Assembly (NCBI GenBank): GCA_029938505.1
Contig: JAOZUV010000043.1
Coordinates: 1 to 7,822, forward strand
Length of the DNA: 7,822 nt
Source: Bacteroidales bacterium
Lineage (GTDB): Bacteria; Bacteroidota; Bacteroidia; Bacteroidales; GCA-2711565
Direction: 5' to 3'
Under the pieces are notes generated by a model. It had not been told where the DNA came from. It saw only the letters and a list, made by a program, of their open reading frames with translations, and ran no database searches. Shown in pieces: positions 5,993 to 7,822 of the stretch (positions are counted from its first letter, which is position 1; every line of letters begins with the position of its first letter). Made by a program: the position numbers and the translations under genes.

Positions 5993-7798
5993 ATGTTAGA
6001 TCAAGATGTAAAATATTTAAAGTTTAAAACTTACTTAAACATCTATTGTCCACATTGTAATAATACTTTGAATGTTGAGACAAAAGAAGAAAAGAGTGTA
6101 CACTTTAAAGCAATGTATAAAAAACAAGAGATCGAACTTTCACTTAGTCCTTATCTCGATGTGTTTGATATTCAGGCTTCTGTTGATATTGAAGAAAATC
6201 AACTGATTGATGACATGATTTGTCCGCATTGTAATACTAGCTTAATTAATAAAGATATTAAATGTGGTGAATGTGAATCTCCAATTGGGGAAGTAACTAT
6301 TTTTGCGGCAACCAAATTATTGCCATTCTATTTATGTACCAAACAAGGGTGTGAATGGCATGGATTAACTAAGCGTGATGAACGTAGAGTTAAACTCAAA
6401 ATTCCTCGTCAGGCCATGCCTGAACAGGATCAAAAACTCAGGGTTCATAATCATCAGGAAGTGCCTTATGGTTATACCTCTGAATTAGCTTTACTTGAGG
6501 CCGGACGATGTTTACAATGCAAGAACCCTCAATGTGTTTTGGGTTGCCCGGTAAATGTTGATATTCCTGCTTTTATTGCATTGGTTGCCAATGAAAAATT
6601 TAATGAGGCTGCCAAAAAAATTAAAGAAACAAATGTGCTTCCAGCTGTTTGTGGAAGGGTTTGTCCGCAAGAAAGCCAATGTGAAGAAAAATGTATTTTA
6701 GGATATAAAGATGAACCGGTTGCAATTGGTCGTTTGGAGCGTTTCGTAGCAGATTTTGAACGGAAAATGGATTTGATTGAAATTCCAATTATCACCAAAG
6801 ATACAGGTAAAAAAATAGCGGTGGTGGGTTCAGGTCCTGCCGGATTAACACTGGCTGCCGATATGCGTCAGCTGGGTTATGGAGTAACCATTTATGAAGC
6901 CCTTCACGAAACAGGTGGTGTACTTACTTATGGAATTCCTGAATTCCGTTTACCAAAATCAATCGTACAATTTGAAATTAATTATTTGAAAGAAATTGGA
7001 GTACATTTTGAGTTAAATCATGTCATCGGAACCATATTGACAGTTGACGAGCTTTTGGAGCATTTTGACGCCGTATTTGTAGGCGTAGGTGCCGGACTTC
7101 CCAAATTCATGAATATTCCTAATGAGAGTCTTGGTAATATTTTTTCATCCAACGAATACTTAACACGGATGAACTTGATGAAAGCCTATAAATTCCCTGA
7201 GTACGATACACCAAAACCAAGAGGAAATAAAGTAGTGGTTATCGGCGGAGGTAATGTGGCTATGGATTGTGCTCGGACAGCTATTCGAACAGGGTCAACC
7301 GAAGTAACCATTGTGTATCGACGTTCCAGACATGAACTTCCTGCTAGAGGCGAAGAAGTTCACCATGCCGAAGAAGAAGGCATAAAATTCAAATTATTAA
7401 CTAATCCAATAAAATACCTCGGAACTGACCATAACATGGTTAAAGGTTTGGAGTGTATTCAAATGGAATTGGGCGAACCTGACGATTCAGGTCGCCGCAG
7501 ACCTGTTCCAATTGAGGGCTCTGAATTTACAGTTGAATGTGACATGGCAATTGTGGCCATTGGTACCGGTCCAAATCCGATCATTTTCCAATCAACACCC
7601 GATATGGATTTGAATAAGTGGGGTTATATCCATGCTAAAGATGAAACCTTAGAAACAACCAAAGAATTTGTGTATGCCGGAGGTGATATTGTCACAGGTT
7701 CGGCAACGGTGATCGAAGCTATGGGTGCAGGGCGAATAGCAGCCAATGCCATTCATGCTAAACTTTCGAAACAAAAGAAAAAAGTGAAGCAGAAATAA
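5993..7798 (+). CDS. nfnB: NfnB, large flavin/[4Fe-4S] subunit of the bifurcating transhydrogenase, with an N-terminal zinc-ribbon fusion
   Basis: The protein has 601 residues, against roughly 460-475 for ordinary NfnB or glutamate synthase small-subunit homologues. Residues 1-130 are an extra module with ligand pairs C19/C22, C77/C80, C91/C94 and C115/C120/H123, like those in the 4246-5109 gene. The standard core begins at about 137 (IPRQAMPEQDQKLRVHN). It has two [4Fe-4S] motifs (C173, C176, C181, C185 and C220, C224, C230, C234), FAD-binding GSGPAG (279-284), the GGVLTYGIPEFRLPK signature, NADP-binding GGGNVAMD (418-425) with basic VYRRSR (441-446), and the closing FAD motif YAGGDIVTGS (561-570). 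In Nfn this subunit carries the bifurcating FAD and handles NADPH and ferredoxin. Automatic tools may call it GltD/GltA, but no glutamate synthase large subunit is present and nfnA lies 11 bases upstream. The frame is continuous through the junction, so the fusion is not a frameshift artefact. No terminator is visible in the last 24 bases. Confidence 0.88.
   Translation: MLDQDVKYLKFKTYLNIYCPHCNNTLNVETKEEKSVHFKAMYKKQEIELSLSPYLDVFDIQASVDIEENQLIDDMICPHCNTSLINKDIKCGECESPIGEVTIFAATKLLPFYLCTKQGCEWHGLTKRDERRVKLKIPRQAMPEQDQKLRVHNHQEVPYGYTSELALLEAGRCLQCKNPQCVLGCPVNVDIPAFIALVANEKFNEAAKKIKETNVLPAVCGRVCPQESQCEEKCILGYKDEPVAIGRLERFVADFERKMDLIEIPIITKDTGKKIAVVGSGPAGLTLAADMRQLGYGVTIYEALHETGGVLTYGIPEFRLPKSIVQFEINYLKEIGVHFELNHVIGTILTVDELLEHFDAVFVGVGAGLPKFMNIPNESLGNIFSSNEYLTRMNLMKAYKFPEYDTPKPRGNKVVVIGGGNVAMDCARTAIRTGSTEVTIVYRRSRHELPARGEEVHHAEEEGIKFKLLTNPIKYLGTDHNMVKGLECIQMELGEPDDSGRRRPVPIEGSEFTVECDMAIVAIGTGPNPIIFQSTPDMDLNKWGYIHAKDETLETTKEFVYAGGDIVTGSATVIEAMGAGRIAANAIHAKLSKQKKKVKQK
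6047..6361 (+). other. Third copy of the metal-binding module, fused to NfnB
   Basis: This covers C19 to H123 of the NfnB protein. Spacing is CxxC, 54, CxxC, 10, CxxC, 20, C-x4-C-x2-H. The last two gaps equal those of module B in the upstream gene, and the third pair is CGEC where module B has CGKC. All nine candidate ligands are kept, so the module is probably still metal-binding and not a decaying relic. Confidence 0.8.
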
Positions 7799-7822
7799 AT
7801 AAAGTATAAAAAGGGTGCAACT

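Noticed and set aside
6416..6418. Internal ATG (M142) as the true NfnB start
   Set aside because: It lies within the conserved MPEQD motif, after the start of the core, and the upstream frame encodes a well-conserved module with all metal ligands. The start at 5993, 11 bases after nfnA, is better supported.
5993..7798. Calling the large subunit a glutamate synthase small subunit (GltD)
   Set aside because: The fold is shared, but there is no glutamate synthase large subunit in the window and the gene directly follows an NfnA-type partner, which defines the Nfn pair.

Overview
This window looks like chromosomal DNA from a member of the Bacteroidota, probably an anaerobic or facultatively anaerobic Bacteroidales/Marinilabiliales-type bacterium. 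The evidence is AT-rich DNA, starts without Shine-Dalgarno sequences, a promoter-like TAnnTTTG element, and protein families common in that phylum. The assignment is inference from style and gene content; no rRNA or other marker gene is present.

Layout: (1) 1-354, minus strand: the N-terminal 118 codons of a NarL/LuxR-type response regulator that runs off the left edge. Its phosphoacceptor Asp is replaced by Asn. (2) 355-488: a divergent intergenic region with one good promoter candidate and short direct repeats. (3) 489-3944, plus strand: a 1151-residue PEP/pyruvate-binding (PPDK_N-type) ATP-grasp protein. It carries an N-terminal sensor-like domain and two tandem receiver-like domains, and lacks the phosphohistidine and TIM-barrel domains of true PEP synthases. 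(4) 3945-4245: a 301-bp non-coding gap with several inverted repeats, one a likely terminator that also matches TGTGA-N6-TCACA. (5) 4246-7798, plus strand: a compact three-gene cluster made of a double zinc-ribbon protein, the small subunit of an Nfn-type electron-bifurcating transhydrogenase (NfnA), and its large subunit (NfnB).

The most notable feature is in the Nfn cluster. The large subunit is about 130 residues longer than usual because a Cys-rich, probably metal-binding module is fused in front of the normal NfnB core. The same module occurs twice in the first gene of the cluster. Three copies of one nine-ligand module (eight Cys plus one His) therefore flank NfnA. This suggests that the first protein works physically with NfnAB, perhaps as a redox or metal-responsive partner.

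The left half is a separate, signalling-flavoured unit: a probable ATP/pyruvate/PEP-binding protein controlled by a receiver domain, transcribed divergently from a pseudo-receiver regulator. Any functional link between the two halves is conjecture.
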